From Streptomyces sp. CBMA156 (GTDB lineage Bacteria > Actinomycetota > Actinomycetes > Streptomycetales > Streptomycetaceae): a stretch of 54,872 bases of DNA. A model generated the notes under the pieces. That model did no database searches and had not been told where the DNA came from. It worked only from the letters and a program-made list of their open reading frames with translations. The position numbers were made by a program, and so were the translations under genes. Position 1 is the stretch's first letter; the number at the start of each line of letters is the position of its first letter. The stretch lies in assembly GCF_014596515.1 (NCBI RefSeq), contig NZ_MSJQ01000432.1:1-54872 (forward strand). The letters run 5' to 3'. This document shows, one piece after another, positions 8,010-17,367 of this stretch.

Positions 8010-8460
8010 CGTCGCTCCTAGAGGAGGGTGGGGGTGTGGGGGAACCACGTGAACGCGCCGTGAAGGGGGAGTGGAGGCATTCGAGCGCGTGAGGAACCGT
8101 TTCATGTGATGAACAGACCCATCAATAGGGTGTGACATGTCACTGATGTGTCTCCGGTCACACCATGAGCCCTCGGTGACCGGTCGCCAACGGCCCGTCA
8201 GCGCGCCACTCCCCCGGGCGACCACGCACCTCGGGGGCGGCCACCCCGTGGCGACCGAGCACCGCACGCGCCGGTTCGCGGCGGATGGAGCTTCCCTCGG
8301 GATGGAGACGCCGACACAAGAAGTCCTTAAATACGACAAGTTTCGATAAAACGGTGTTTAACTCCCTTCTCAGAATCAGGTGCTCGCCAGCCTGGTTCGG
8401 CACGCGGACGGGTCTGGTGCCGCGCGTGCCCGTGGCTCTGACCGGGAGGGCTGTACCGAA
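8010..8460. other. Divergent intergenic region with palindrome and AT-rich island
   Basis: Between the collagenase (left) and a rightward gene pair there are about 450 bases without a convincing gene. It holds the 12-bp palindrome at 8132-8143 and an unusually AT-rich stretch at about 8318-8368 (CTTAAATACGACAAG, GATAAAACGGTGTTTAAC), which is the likeliest promoter area for the rightward surface-protein operon. Confidence 0.4.
8132..8143. promoter_or_regulatory. Perfect palindrome GTGACATGTCAC upstream of collagenase
   Basis: A 12-bp perfect dyad lies about 125 bases upstream of the TTG start of the collagenase gene. Such symmetric sites are typical of dimeric regulator operators. No regulator gene is adjacent. 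Function is inferred from symmetry and position only. Confidence 0.4.
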
Positions 8461-8787
8461 GTGGACTGGTTGAAGCGGTGGTTGGGAGCTGCCCCGGAGC
8501 GGCCGGGACAGGGCTCGCCGAAGCAGCGGTCGGCGTCCGGCCGACCGACGCCCGATCCCCTCACGCCACCCCCGTCGTCACCACCGCCGTCGTCGACGTC
8601 GCCGGAAGCGACGCAGGACGACAGCGGATCCTCGACGACCGTCCCCGCGGCGGCCTCCGGGCAGGAGGAGACCGCCGCCGGCGCAGCCGCCGAGCAGGCC
8701 GAGAAGTGGTTCAGCAGTCGGCAGTTGCATCGAGCACGGACCGTGCTCCGCGGTATACCGCGGCAGAATCCGGAAGGTACTGAATGA
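8461..8787 (+). CDS. Small Pro/Ser-rich hypothetical protein coupled to the surface protein
   Basis: A 108-residue frame opens at a GTG (8461), ten bases after GGGAGGG, and ends in a TGA that overlaps the ATG of the giant surface-protein gene (ATGA). Codon bias is G/C-rich through most of the frame and weaker at the end. The product begins VDWLKRWLGAAPE, has a low-complexity Pro/Ser/Thr/Glu middle and ends in a short helical segment (AEQAEKWFSSRQLHRARTVL). It has no signal peptide. I do not recognise it. The coupled junction is the main argument that it is translated; it could instead be leader sequence. Confidence 0.45.
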   Translation: MDWLKRWLGAAPERPGQGSPKQRSASGRPTPDPLTPPPSSPPPSSTSPEATQDDSGSSTTVPAAASGQEETAAGAAAEQAEKWFSSRQLHRARTVLRGIPRQNPEGTE

Positions 8788-11700
8788 GCACCATAGTTCG
8801 CAGCCGCACAGGGCGGCACCGAGGGCGGCCGCGCCGCTCACTCATCGGGTTGCTGCTGATGGCCCTGCTGTTCGGAGCAGGCGCCTTCGCGACCCCGTTC
8901 ATCACCGCGTCGCAGTCGCACGCGGCGGCCGGTGACCCGTTCGACCCGGCCGATCCGCAGGTGTTCGTCGCGCAGGATGTGCCGACCCGGCTCTACCGGT
9001 CGATCACCGGGGCCTCCGGCACCGTCACCTTCCAGCCCGAGGGCGGCGCCGTTCCCGGCCTGACCTACAACGCCCTCGGCTACAACACGGCGGACAACTA
9101 CCTGTACGCGGTGGTCACGGACGGGCCCGCCACCATGCCCGCCGGCTCGATCCTCCGGATCGGGCAGGGCGGCGTCGTCACACGTGTGGGCACCGACACC
9201 ACGGTGGGCTGGGCGAACTGGGGCTCCTTCGGCCCGGACGGCGGCTTCTACGTCGGCTCCAGCGGTGCCGACGTGGCCTACCGGGTCGATGTCACCACCG
9301 GCAAGGTCACCGCGACGATCAAGCTGCCGATCGTGCCCCCCGCTCCCGATCTCACGTATGCGAACGGCTACTTCTGGGGCATCGAACCGACCGGCAGGAT
9401 GGTCCGGGTCGATCTGCTCGGCGCGACCAAGACGGTCACGATCTTCCCCACCCCGATGGTGCCGGCCAGTGGCTACGGTGCCGCCTGGGCGTTCGGCAAC
9501 GGCAACATCGGCGTCTCCGACAACGCGTCCGGCATCGTCTACCAGGTCAGGATCACCAATCCGGCGGCGGCGAGCCCGACGTTCACCATCGTCTCCACGT
9601 CGCAGGGACCGGCGAGCGGCAACAACGACGGTGCGGCCTCACCCGGCCTGCCCACGGACCTCTCGATCGTGAAGAGCGGCCCGGACCTCGTGAAGCCGGG
9701 ATCCGCCGTGACGTACACGCTGAAGCTCAGGAACAACGGGCCCGGCAACTCCAGCGGCTACACCGTGACCGACACCGTCCCGGCCCCGCTGACCAACGTG
9801 AAGACCTCGACGCCCGGTTGCACCGTGGCCGGCAACACGGTGACGTGTGTCGGCGGGCGCACCCTCGCGGGAGCCGAGAACACCATCACCGTCACGGCCG
9901 ACAGCCCCGCCACGATGACCGGTTGTGTCACCAACACCGGGTCGGTCCTGGCCAACGAGAACGACCCGACGCCGGGCAACAACCAGTCCTCGGTGAAGAC
10001 CTGTGCCGCGGCGCCGGCGCTGACGGTGAAGAAGTCGGCCGATCCGGGCACCGTGAGCGCCGTCGGCGCGAGCGTGAAGTACTCGTTCCTGCTGACCAAC
10101 ACCGGCAACGTCGAGCTGTCGGCCCCGGGCGTGACGGAGACGGCGTTCTCCGGCACCGGCACGCCTCCGGCCGTCAGCTGCCCGACCGGTCCGCTGGCCC
10201 CGGCGGCGTCGGTGACCTGCACCGCCACCTACACCGTCACCCAGGCCGACCTGGACGCGGGCTCGATCAAGAACACCGCGACCGGCCACGGCACCGCGCC
10301 GGGTGACACCGCTGCGACGGTCTCCCCGCCCGACTCGGCGACCGTCACCACCACGTCCAGCCCCGGCCTGAAGGTGGTCAAGTCCGCCACCACCAGCCAG
10401 CCGGACAAGCTGGTCACCGGTGAGCAGATCACGTACAGCTTCGTCGTCACCAACACCGGCAACGTCACGCTGAAGGACGTGAAGGTCGACGAGGGCCCGT
10501 TCACCGGTCACGGCACCGCGCCGGTCGCCAACTGCCCCGCCGACCAGGCGGCTTCGCTGGCCCCGGGCGCGCAGATGACCTGTACGGCCACCTACACCGT
10601 CGTCCAGGCGGATGTGGACGCGGGCTCGATCAAGAACAGCGCGACCGGCACCGGCAACCCGCCGACCGGTCCCCCGACGGTCTCCCCGCCGTCCGAGGTG
10701 ACCGTCCCGACGCCGTCCGACCCGGACCTGAGCGTGGTCAAGACGGCCTCCACCGACAAGCTCGTCGCCGGTGAGCAGGTCACGTACAGCTTCCGGGTCA
10801 CCAACACCGGCAACGTCACCCTCAAGGACGTCAAGGTCACCGAGGGCCAGTTCACCGGCAGTGGCACGCTCGACCCGGTCACCTGCCCGAGCGGTGCCGC
10901 TTCGCTGGCGCCGGGCGCCTCCGTCGTCTGCACCGCCGGCTACACGGTGACGCAGGCCGACGTGGACGCGGGCTCGGTCAAGAACAGCGCGACCGCGACC
11001 GGTACCCCGCCGAGCGGTCCGCCGCCGGTGTCGCCCCCGAGCGAGACGACCGTGACCGCGCCGAACGACCCGGCCCTGACGGTGGTCAAGACCGCGAGCA
11101 GCGGCCAGCCGGACAAGCTGGTCGTCGGTGAGCAGGTCACCTACAGCTTCGCGGTGAAGAACACCGGCAACGTCACCCTCAAGGACATCAAGGTCACCGA
11201 GGGTCCGTTCACCGGCACCGGCACCCCGCCCGTCGTCAACTGCCCGGCCGCCGAGGCCGCATCCCTGGCCCCCGGCACGACGATGACCTGCACCGCCGGC
11301 TACACCGTCACCCAGGCCGACGTCGACGCCGGCTCCGTCAAGAACACCGCGACCGCCACCGGCACCCCGCCGAGCGGCCCGCCGCCGGTCTCCCCGCCGA
11401 GCGAGGTGACCGTCCCGGCGCCGTCCGACCCGGCCCTGACGGTGGTCAAGACGGCCTCCACCGACAAGCTCGTCGCCGGTGAGCAGGTCACCTACACGTT
11501 CGAGGTGAAGAACACCGGCAACGTGACCCTCAAGGACGTCAAGGTCAACGAGGGCCAGTTCACCGGCACCGGCACCGCGCCGGCCGTCAACTGCCCTGCC
11601 ACCGAGGCCGCATCCCTGGCCCCGGGCGCTTCCATGACCTGCACCGCCACCTACACCGTCACCCAAGCGGACGTCGACGCCGGCACGGTCAAGAACAGCG

Positions 11701-14417
11701 CGACCGCCACCGGCACCCCGCCGAGCGGCCCGCCGCCGGTCTCCCCGCCGAGCGAGGTGACCATCACCGAGCCTCCGGCTCCCGCCCTGACGGTGGCCAA
11801 GTCCTCCTCCACCGACAAGCTGGTGGCCGGCGAGAAGATCACGTACAGCTTCCGGGTCACCAACACCGGCAACGTCACGGTCAAGGACGTGAAGGTCACC
11901 GAGGGCCAGTTCAGCGGCAGTGGCAAGCTCGACCCGGTCACCTGCCCGGCGGAGGCTGCCTCCCTCACCCCGGGTTCCAGCGTCACCTGCACTGCCGGCT
12001 ACACGGTGACGCAGGCCGACGTGGACGCGGGCTCCGTGCAGAACAGCGCCACCGCGACCGGTACCCCGCCGAGCGGTCCGCCGCCGGTCTCGCCTCCGTC
12101 CGAGACGACGGTGACCACGCAGGACGAACCCGGCCTGTCCGTGGTCAAGTCGGCGTCCACCGGCGAGCTCGTCGCGGGTGAGGAGATCATCTACAAGTTC
12201 GAGGTGAAGAACACCGGCAACGTCACCCTCAAGGACGTCAAGGTCACCGAAGGCGAGTTCACCGGAAGCGGCAAGCTCTCGCCGGTCACCTGCCCGAAGG
12301 ACGCGGCCTCGCTCGCGCCCGGTGGCACCGTCACCTGCACCGCCGGCTACACGGTGACGCAGGCCGACGTCGACGCCGGCACGATCAGGAACACCGCCAC
12401 CGGCACCGGCACCCCGCCCCGAGGGGAACCCCCCGTCTCCCCGCCGACCGAGACGACGGTGAAGACGACCGACGAGCCCGGCCTGGTGGTCGTCAAGACC
12501 GGCCACAGCAGCAAGCCGGACGGACTCGTCCTCGGTGAGCAGATCAGGTACGACTTCGTCGTCACCAACACCGGCAACGTCACGCTGAAGGACGTCAAGG
12601 TCAACGAGGGCGAGTTCACCGGCCACGGCAAGCTCGACCCGGTCACCTGCCCGGCCGCCGAGGCCGCTTCGCTGGCCCCGGGCGCGTCGATGACCTGCAC
12701 CGCCACCTACACCGTCGTCCAGGCGGACGTGGACGCGGGCTCGATCAGGAACACGGCCACCGGCACCGGCACCCCGCCCCGGGGCGAGCCGCCGGTCTCC
12801 CCGCCGACCGAGACGACCGTCCCGGCGCCGGAGAAGCCCGGCCTGGCGGTCGTGAAGACCTCCTCCACCGACAAGCTCGTCGCCGGTGAGAGCATCACCT
12901 ACACGTTCGCCGTCACCAACACCGGCAACGTCACCCTCAAGGACGTCAAGGTCGAGGAGGGCGAGTTCACCGGGCACGGCAAGCTCGACCCGGTCGTCTG
13001 CCCGAAGGACGCGGCGGCTTCCCTGGCCCCGGGTGCGACGGTGCTCTGCACGGCCGCCTACACGGTCACCCAGGCCGACGTGGACGCCGGTTCCGTCAGG
13101 AACTCGGCCACCGCCACCGGTACTCCGCCCAAGGGCGAGCCCCCGGTGTCGCCGCCGTCCGAGACGACCGTGACCACGAAGGACGAGCCCGGCCTGTCCG
13201 TGGTCAAGTCCGCTTCGAGCGGCCAGGGCGACAAGCTCGTCGCCGGCGAGAAGATCACCTACAGCTTCGCGGTGCGCAACACCGGCAACGTGACGCTGAA
13301 GGACGTCAAGGTCAACGAGGGTGAGTTCACCGGGCACGGCAAGCTCGACCCGGTCACCTGCCCCAAGGAGGCCGCCTCCCTGGCGCCCGGCGCCACCGTC
13401 ACCTGCACCGCCGGCTACACGGTGACGCAGGCCGACGTCGACGCCGGCACGATCAGGAACACCGCCACCGGCACCGGCACCCCGCCCCGGGGCGAGCCCC
13501 CGGTCTCGCCGCCGAGCGAGGTGGAGCTGCCGCAGCAGCCGAAGCCGGCCCTGTCCGTGGTCAAGTCGGCCGAGACCGAGAAGCCCGGCAAGCTCGTCGC
13601 CGGTGAGACCGTCACCTACACGTTCGCCGTCACCAACACCGGCAACGTCACCCTCAAGGACATCAAGGTCACCGAGGGCGAGTTCACCGGCACCGGCAAG
13701 CTCTCGCCGGTCACCTGCCCCAAGGACACGGCCTCGCTCGCGCCCGGCGCCACCGTCACCTGCACCGCCGGCTACAAGGTCACGCAGGCCGACGTCGACG
13801 CCGGCACGATCAGGAACACGGCCACGGGTACCGGCACCCCGCCCAAGGGCGAACCGCCCGTCTCCCCGCCCTCCGAGGTGACCGTCCCCTCCAGCGGGCA
13901 CGGCGCGCTCGGCCTCACCAAGTCCGCCGAGGTCGTCGACGTCAACACAAACGGCAGGACGGACGCCGGGGACCGCATCGAGTGGAAGCTCACGGTCGCC
14001 AACCAGGGCACCCTCACCGTCACCGACATCAAGGTCGACGACCCCACCGCCGGTGACGTCACCTGCCCGAGGGGCAGCCTGGCCCCGGGCGAGTCGATGG
14101 AGTGCGGCGCCAAGCCGCACACCATCACCGCCGAGGAAGCCGCGCACGGAAAGGTCGTCAACACCGCGACCGCCTCCGGCAAGGCGGGCAGCACCACGCT
14201 CACCTCCCCCGAAGCCTCGGTCACGGTGAAGGTCGAGCACGACGACCCGGCGGCGCCCGGTACGCCCGGTGGCCCCGCGGCCCCCAAGCCGTCCGGACCG
14301 TCCGGCATCCTCGCCCGCACCGGCACCACCGTGCTCACCGCGGCGGCGGTCGGCGGCACGCTGCTGGTCCTCGGCGGCCTCGCCCTCGCCCTCAGCAGGC
14401 GGCGCCGTAACCACTGA
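8784..14417 (+). CDS. Giant LAxTG cell-wall-anchored protein with DUF11/DUF7507-like repeats
   Basis: The product has 1,877 residues. An N-terminal signal peptide (long basic head, hydrophobic LIGLLLMALLFGAGAF, cleavage near SHAAA at about residue 48) leads into a propeller-like DUF6923-type domain (about 49-290). A DUF11 domain (about 292-408) follows, then 11 tandem DUF7507-like repeats of about 117 residues (about 410-1705) and a divergent final copy (about 1706-1818). The C-terminus has the sorting signal LARTG (1843-1847), a hydrophobic helix and RRRRNH. LAxTG is the motif used by Streptomyces class E sortases, so the protein should be covalently attached to peptidoglycan and extend outward as a long stalk. 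A hairpin terminator follows directly. No sortase gene is in the window. Confidence 0.93.
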   Translation: MSTIVRSRTGRHRGRPRRSLIGLLLMALLFGAGAFATPFITASQSHAAAGDPFDPADPQVFVAQDVPTRLYRSITGASGTVTFQPEGGAVPGLTYNALGYNTADNYLYAVVTDGPATMPAGSILRIGQGGVVTRVGTDTTVGWANWGSFGPDGGFYVGSSGADVAYRVDVTTGKVTATIKLPIVPPAPDLTYANGYFWGIEPTGRMVRVDLLGATKTVTIFPTPMVPASGYGAAWAFGNGNIGVSDNASGIVYQVRITNPAAASPTFTIVSTSQGPASGNNDGAASPGLPTDLSIVKSGPDLVKPGSAVTYTLKLRNNGPGNSSGYTVTDTVPAPLTNVKTSTPGCTVAGNTVTCVGGRTLAGAENTITVTADSPATMTGCVTNTGSVLANENDPTPGNNQSSVKTCAAAPALTVKKSADPGTVSAVGASVKYSFLLTNTGNVELSAPGVTETAFSGTGTPPAVSCPTGPLAPAASVTCTATYTVTQADLDAGSIKNTATGHGTAPGDTAATVSPPDSATVTTTSSPGLKVVKSATTSQPDKLVTGEQITYSFVVTNTGNVTLKDVKVDEGPFTGHGTAPVANCPADQAASLAPGAQMTCTATYTVVQADVDAGSIKNSATGTGNPPTGPPTVSPPSEVTVPTPSDPDLSVVKTASTDKLVAGEQVTYSFRVTNTGNVTLKDVKVTEGQFTGSGTLDPVTCPSGAASLAPGASVVCTAGYTVTQADVDAGSVKNSATATGTPPSGPPPVSPPSETTVTAPNDPALTVVKTASSGQPDKLVVGEQVTYSFAVKNTGNVTLKDIKVTEGPFTGTGTPPVVNCPAAEAASLAPGTTMTCTAGYTVTQADVDAGSVKNTATATGTPPSGPPPVSPPSEVTVPAPSDPALTVVKTASTDKLVAGEQVTYTFEVKNTGNVTLKDVKVNEGQFTGTGTAPAVNCPATEAASLAPGASMTCTATYTVTQADVDAGTVKNSATATGTPPSGPPPVSPPSEVTITEPPAPALTVAKSSSTDKLVAGEKITYSFRVTNTGNVTVKDVKVTEGQFSGSGKLDPVTCPAEAASLTPGSSVTCTAGYTVTQADVDAGSVQNSATATGTPPSGPPPVSPPSETTVTTQDEPGLSVVKSASTGELVAGEEIIYKFEVKNTGNVTLKDVKVTEGEFTGSGKLSPVTCPKDAASLAPGGTVTCTAGYTVTQADVDAGTIRNTATGTGTPPRGEPPVSPPTETTVKTTDEPGLVVVKTGHSSKPDGLVLGEQIRYDFVVTNTGNVTLKDVKVNEGEFTGHGKLDPVTCPAAEAASLAPGASMTCTATYTVVQADVDAGSIRNTATGTGTPPRGEPPVSPPTETTVPAPEKPGLAVVKTSSTDKLVAGESITYTFAVTNTGNVTLKDVKVEEGEFTGHGKLDPVVCPKDAAASLAPGATVLCTAAYTVTQADVDAGSVRNSATATGTPPKGEPPVSPPSETTVTTKDEPGLSVVKSASSGQGDKLVAGEKITYSFAVRNTGNVTLKDVKVNEGEFTGHGKLDPVTCPKEAASLAPGATVTCTAGYTVTQADVDAGTIRNTATGTGTPPRGEPPVSPPSEVELPQQPKPALSVVKSAETEKPGKLVAGETVTYTFAVTNTGNVTLKDIKVTEGEFTGTGKLSPVTCPKDTASLAPGATVTCTAGYKVTQADVDAGTIRNTATGTGTPPKGEPPVSPPSEVTVPSSGHGALGLTKSAEVVDVNTNGRTDAGDRIEWKLTVANQGTLTVTDIKVDDPTAGDVTCPRGSLAPGESMECGAKPHTITAEEAAHGKVVNTATASGKAGSTTLTSPEASVTVKVEHDDPAAPGTPGGPAAPKPSGPSGILARTGTTVLTAAAVGGTLLVLGGLALALSRRRRNH
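10012..13899 (+). repeat. Eleven tandem 348-360 bp coding repeats
   Basis: Repeat units begin near 10012, 10363, 10720, 11068, 11428, 11776, 12124, 12475, 12835, 13186 and 13540. Each encodes a beta-sandwich unit with the fixed phrases VTNTGNVTLKDVKV, TCTA.YTVTQADVDAG and NTATGTGTPP...PPVSPPSE. Many stretches are nearly identical at the DNA level, which suggests recent duplication or gene conversion and a copy number that may vary between strains. Confidence 0.92.
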
Positions 14418-14424
14418 CGCGGCG

Positions 14425-14476
14425 TGCCCCTGAGGGGGTGCGCGTGGCAGCCGGCCACGTGCACCCCTCAGGGGCA
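14425..14476. terminator. Large hairpin terminator after the surface-protein gene
   Basis: The arms 14425-14448 and 14453-14476 pair almost completely around a four-base loop. There is one extra base in the left G-run and one G-T pair. It begins seven bases after the TGA of the surface-protein gene. Confidence 0.8.
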
Positions 14477-14546
14477 GGCGCACGTCCACGGCCAGGCGAC
14501 GCAGCCGAAGCGGGCACGGGTGTCGATCGGTGGCGCCGGTGGTGAC

Positions 14547-14662
14547 GGCCCAGCGCCACACCAGACCGAGGCCGGGCCGACCGACCCGCAGGAGTTCCTC
14601 GACCGTGGCGGTGGGCAGCCGGGGGCTGCTGAGCATCGCGCGGCGCTGGCCGGGGTGGCGCG
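14547..14662 (-). pseudogene. Relic of a cytochrome P450 gene (ExxR region only)
   Basis: Read on the minus strand, these bases encode HPGQRRAMLSSPRLPTATVE and continue EELLRVGRPGLGLVWRWA, about 37 residues. This matches the ExxR-helix region of the intact P450 in this window (25710-26897). By eye the DNA is about 86% identical over roughly 115 bases, with the match ending sharply on both sides. No heme-binding or I-helix part is present nearby, and a start codon is missing. It is a decayed or recombined fragment, sitting between the surface-protein terminator and the epimerase gene. Confidence 0.8.
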
Positions 14663-14761
14663 GCTCCCCCGCGGTCCGGCCTCCGCCGAGGGCTTGGGCG
14701 AAGGGTGACACGACGGCCGCCTCGGCCGGTCGGCCCGGTGCCGCCGGTAACGTCGCGGGTC

Positions 14762-15817
14762 ATGAGGATTCTGATCACCGGCGGTGCCGGGTTCATCGGT
14801 TCGGCGATCGTACGGGCCATGGCGGTCGCGGGCCACGAGGTCCGGGTGCTGGACGCGCTGCTGCCCGCCGTCCATCCTTCCGGGGTGATGCCCGTGCTGC
14901 CGGAGGGCGTGGACGCGCGGCACGGTGACGTGCGGGACGCGGCGGTGGTCGAGCGGGCACTGGCCGGAGTGGACGCGGTCTGCCATCAGGCGGCGATGGT
15001 GGGCCTGGGACTGGACCTCGACGACGCGCCCGCGTACGTCGGCTGCAACGACCTCGGTACGGCGGTGCTGCTCTCCGCGATGGCGCGGTCGGACGTGCGG
15101 GACCTGGTGCTCGCCGGGTCGATGGTGGTCTATGGGGAGGGCCGGTACCGGTGCCCGGAGCACGGGAACGTCTCGCCCGGTCCGCGACGCCCGGCCGACC
15201 TGGAAGCGGGTCTGTTCGAGCCCCCGTGCCCGCGGTGCGGCACCGGGCTGAGCCCCCGGCTGGTGGCGGAGGACGCTCCGACCGACCCGCGCAGCGTGTA
15301 CGCGGCCACCAAGCTGGCCCAGGAACACCTGGCCTCCGCCTGGGCCCGCGCCTGCGGAGGCCGCGTCCTGACGCTGCGGTACCACAACGTCTACGGGCCG
15401 GGCATGCCCCGGGACACGCCGTACGCCGGCGTCGCCTCGCTGTTCCGCTCGGCCCTGGCCAGGGGCGAGGCGCCACGGGTGTTCGAGGACGGCGCCCAGC
15501 GCCGGGACTTCGTCCACGTCCAGGACGTGGCCGACGCCAACGTCGCCGCGCTCACGGCGGTCCGCAGCAGGCTCCCGGGCAGCTCCCAGGCGTACAACGT
15601 GGGCAGCGGCGAGGTCCGGACGATCCGCGAGATGGCCTCCGCGCTCGCCGCCGCCCACGGCGGGCCGATGCCCGTGGTGACGGGCGAGTACCGGCTCGGC
15701 GACGTCCGGCACATCACCGCCGACTCCGCGCGGCTGCGCGGGGAGCTCGGCTGGCGGGCCAGGGTCGCCTTCGCCGACGGCATGACGGAGTTCGCGACGG
15801 CGCCGCTCCGCGCCTGA
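14762..15817 (+). CDS. NAD-dependent epimerase/dehydratase with zinc-ribbon-like insertion
   Basis: The 351-residue protein is an extended SDR enzyme. It has the cofactor glycine motif ITGGAGFIGSAIV at the N-terminus, a serine in LAGSMVVYGEG, and the catalytic YxxxK as YAATK. An insertion after the VVYGEG segment contains CPEH and CPRC pairs, a probable structural zinc ribbon. Such enzymes interconvert or dehydrate nucleotide sugars; the exact sugar cannot be read from sequence. It opens a plus-strand set with a glycosyltransferase and methyltransferase. The start at 14762 begins the Rossmann strand directly; the ribosome site is poor (GCGGG), so it may be leaderless. Confidence 0.88.
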   Translation: MRILITGGAGFIGSAIVRAMAVAGHEVRVLDALLPAVHPSGVMPVLPEGVDARHGDVRDAAVVERALAGVDAVCHQAAMVGLGLDLDDAPAYVGCNDLGTAVLLSAMARSDVRDLVLAGSMVVYGEGRYRCPEHGNVSPGPRRPADLEAGLFEPPCPRCGTGLSPRLVAEDAPTDPRSVYAATKLAQEHLASAWARACGGRVLTLRYHNVYGPGMPRDTPYAGVASLFRSALARGEAPRVFEDGAQRRDFVHVQDVADANVAALTAVRSRLPGSSQAYNVGSGEVRTIREMASALAAAHGGPMPVVTGEYRLGDVRHITADSARLRGELGWRARVAFADGMTEFATAPLRA

Positions 15818-16026
15818 CACCCGGGGGGCGGAAGGTCCGTATCCTGCGGCGGCCCCGGCGGCCCGCCGGGGGTGGACCGCCCGTTCCCGCTCGCCGGAGC
15901 CACGGCCGCCGATGTCGGCCCACGCGTTCGGCGGCTCCCCCGAACGGGTGCCGCCGGACGGGTGCAGCACGTCCGTGAGGGCGCGGTTCGGCCGTGCCGG
16001 ACCACCCGGCGGCTAGCGTGACCGCC

Positions 16027-17367
16027 GTGACAGACACTCCCCCTCCCCCACCGGTCGGCGATGTGGTCCTGCCCTGTCTGGACGAGTCCGAGGCCCTGCC
16101 CTGGGTCCTCGAACGGATTCCGCCCGGCTGGCGGGCGATCGTCGTGGACAACGGTTCGCGGGACGGCTCCGCCGAACTCGCCCGCTCCCTCGGCGCGACG
16201 GTGGTCGAGGAGCCCCGGCGCGGATTCGGTGCCGCGTGCCACACCGGGCTGCGCGCCGCCACCGCCGAGCTGGTCTGCTTCCTGGACTGCGACGGCTCGC
16301 TCGATCCCGCCCAACTCCCCCGGGTCGCCGCACCGGTGCTGGCCGGTACGGCCGACCTGGTGCTCGGCCGCCGACGGCCGGCCACCGCCCGCGCCTGGCC
16401 CCTGCACGCACGCCTCGCCAATGCCGTCCTCGCCCGCAGGCTGCGGGCCCGCACGGGCGTCCGGTTGCACGACCTCGGTCCGATGCGGGCCGCCCGGCGC
16501 GAGCAGTTGCTGGCTCTGGGCCTCGGCGACCGGCGCTCCGGCTACCCGCTGGAGATGGTGCTCGCTGCCTCGGCCGCCGGGCTGCGCATCACCGAGACCC
16601 CGGTCGACTACCTGCCGCGCGCCGGCCGGTCCAAGGTCACCGGCACAGTGCGCGGTACCCGCCAGGCCGTTCGCGACATGCGGGCGGTGCTGGCCGCGCC
16701 GCCGCCCACCCTGCTGGTGATCGCGAAGGCGCCCGTCCCCGGACGGGTGAAGACCCGTCTCACCCCGCCCTTCACCCCTTCCCAGGCGGCGGCCCTCGCC
16801 GAGGCCGCACTCTCGGACACCCTGCGCTCCCTGGGCTCGATGCCCGCCGGCCGCCGCCTTCTGGTCCTGGACGGCGAGCCCGGCGACTGGCTGCCGCCGG
16901 GCTGGGAAGTCCTCCCGCAGTGCGACGGCGGCCTGGACCGGCGGCTGGCCGACGCCTTCGCGCACGCGGCCCGGCTGGCCCCGGAGGCGCCCGCGCTGCT
17001 GGTCGGCATGGACACCCCGCAGCTGGAGGCGGCCGCACTGGCCGAGCCGCTGTCCGCGGCCCGGCGGCCAGGCGTGGACGTCTGGTACGGACCGGCGGCC
17101 GACGGCGGGTTCTGGGCGCTGGGCCTGGCCCGGCCGACCGCGCAGCTGGCCGCCCGGGTGCTGCACGACGTGCCGATGTCCACCCCGGACACCGGCGCGG
17201 CGCTCCTGCGCCGACTGGCGCGAGCCCGCTTGACCGTCCACCACCTGCCCGTGCTGACGGACGTGGACACCGCCGACGACGCCTGGCAGGTCGCCGCCGA
17301 GGCCCCGGGAAGCCGCTTCGCCGACCGGCTCCGAACCCTCACGGCCACGCCGGAGGTGGCGAGTTGA
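16027..17367 (+). CDS. Two-domain protein: GT2 glycosyltransferase fused to DUF2064
   Basis: The 446-residue product joins a family-2 glycosyltransferase (about 1-220) to a DUF2064 nucleotidyltransferase-like domain (about 225-446). The GT2 part shows VVLPCLDESEALPWVLERI, VVDNGSRDGSAE and the DxD-like FLDCDGSLDP. The DUF2064 part shows VIAKAPVPGRVKTRL and GMDTPQLEAAAL. DUF2064 is related to CofC/MobA-like transferases. The fusion suggests activation and transfer of a sugar or sugar-like group. GTG 16027 was chosen because TAGCGT, a good -10 box, lies about seven bases upstream, implying a leaderless transcript; in-frame GTGs at 15994 and 16018 are alternatives. The stop overlaps the next start. 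Confidence 0.85.
   Translation: MTDTPPPPPVGDVVLPCLDESEALPWVLERIPPGWRAIVVDNGSRDGSAELARSLGATVVEEPRRGFGAACHTGLRAATAELVCFLDCDGSLDPAQLPRVAAPVLAGTADLVLGRRRPATARAWPLHARLANAVLARRLRARTGVRLHDLGPMRAARREQLLALGLGDRRSGYPLEMVLAASAAGLRITETPVDYLPRAGRSKVTGTVRGTRQAVRDMRAVLAAPPPTLLVIAKAPVPGRVKTRLTPPFTPSQAAALAEAALSDTLRSLGSMPAGRRLLVLDGEPGDWLPPGWEVLPQCDGGLDRRLADAFAHAARLAPEAPALLVGMDTPQLEAAALAEPLSAARRPGVDVWYGPAADGGFWALGLARPTAQLAARVLHDVPMSTPDTGAALLRRLARARLTVHHLPVLTDVDTADDAWQVAAEAPGSRFADRLRTLTATPEVAS

Noticed and set aside
5415..8021. An 868-codon plus-strand frame opposite the collagenase gene
   Set aside because: Shadow of a high-GC gene: Gly/Arg/Val-rich, no family features, and the opposite strand has an unmistakable M9 collagenase.
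10012..13899. Regular repeats that might suggest a CRISPR or satellite array
   Set aside because: Units are about 350 bases, in frame throughout and encode beta-sandwich domains, so they are protein repeats.
9639..14711. A 1,690-codon open frame on the minus strand, antisense to the surface-protein gene
   Set aside because: It arises from the repeated, G/C-biased codons of the plus-strand gene. Its product is low-complexity Arg/Gly/Val/Asp sequence without a signal, domain or ribosome site. Only its very start overlaps something real, the P450 relic.
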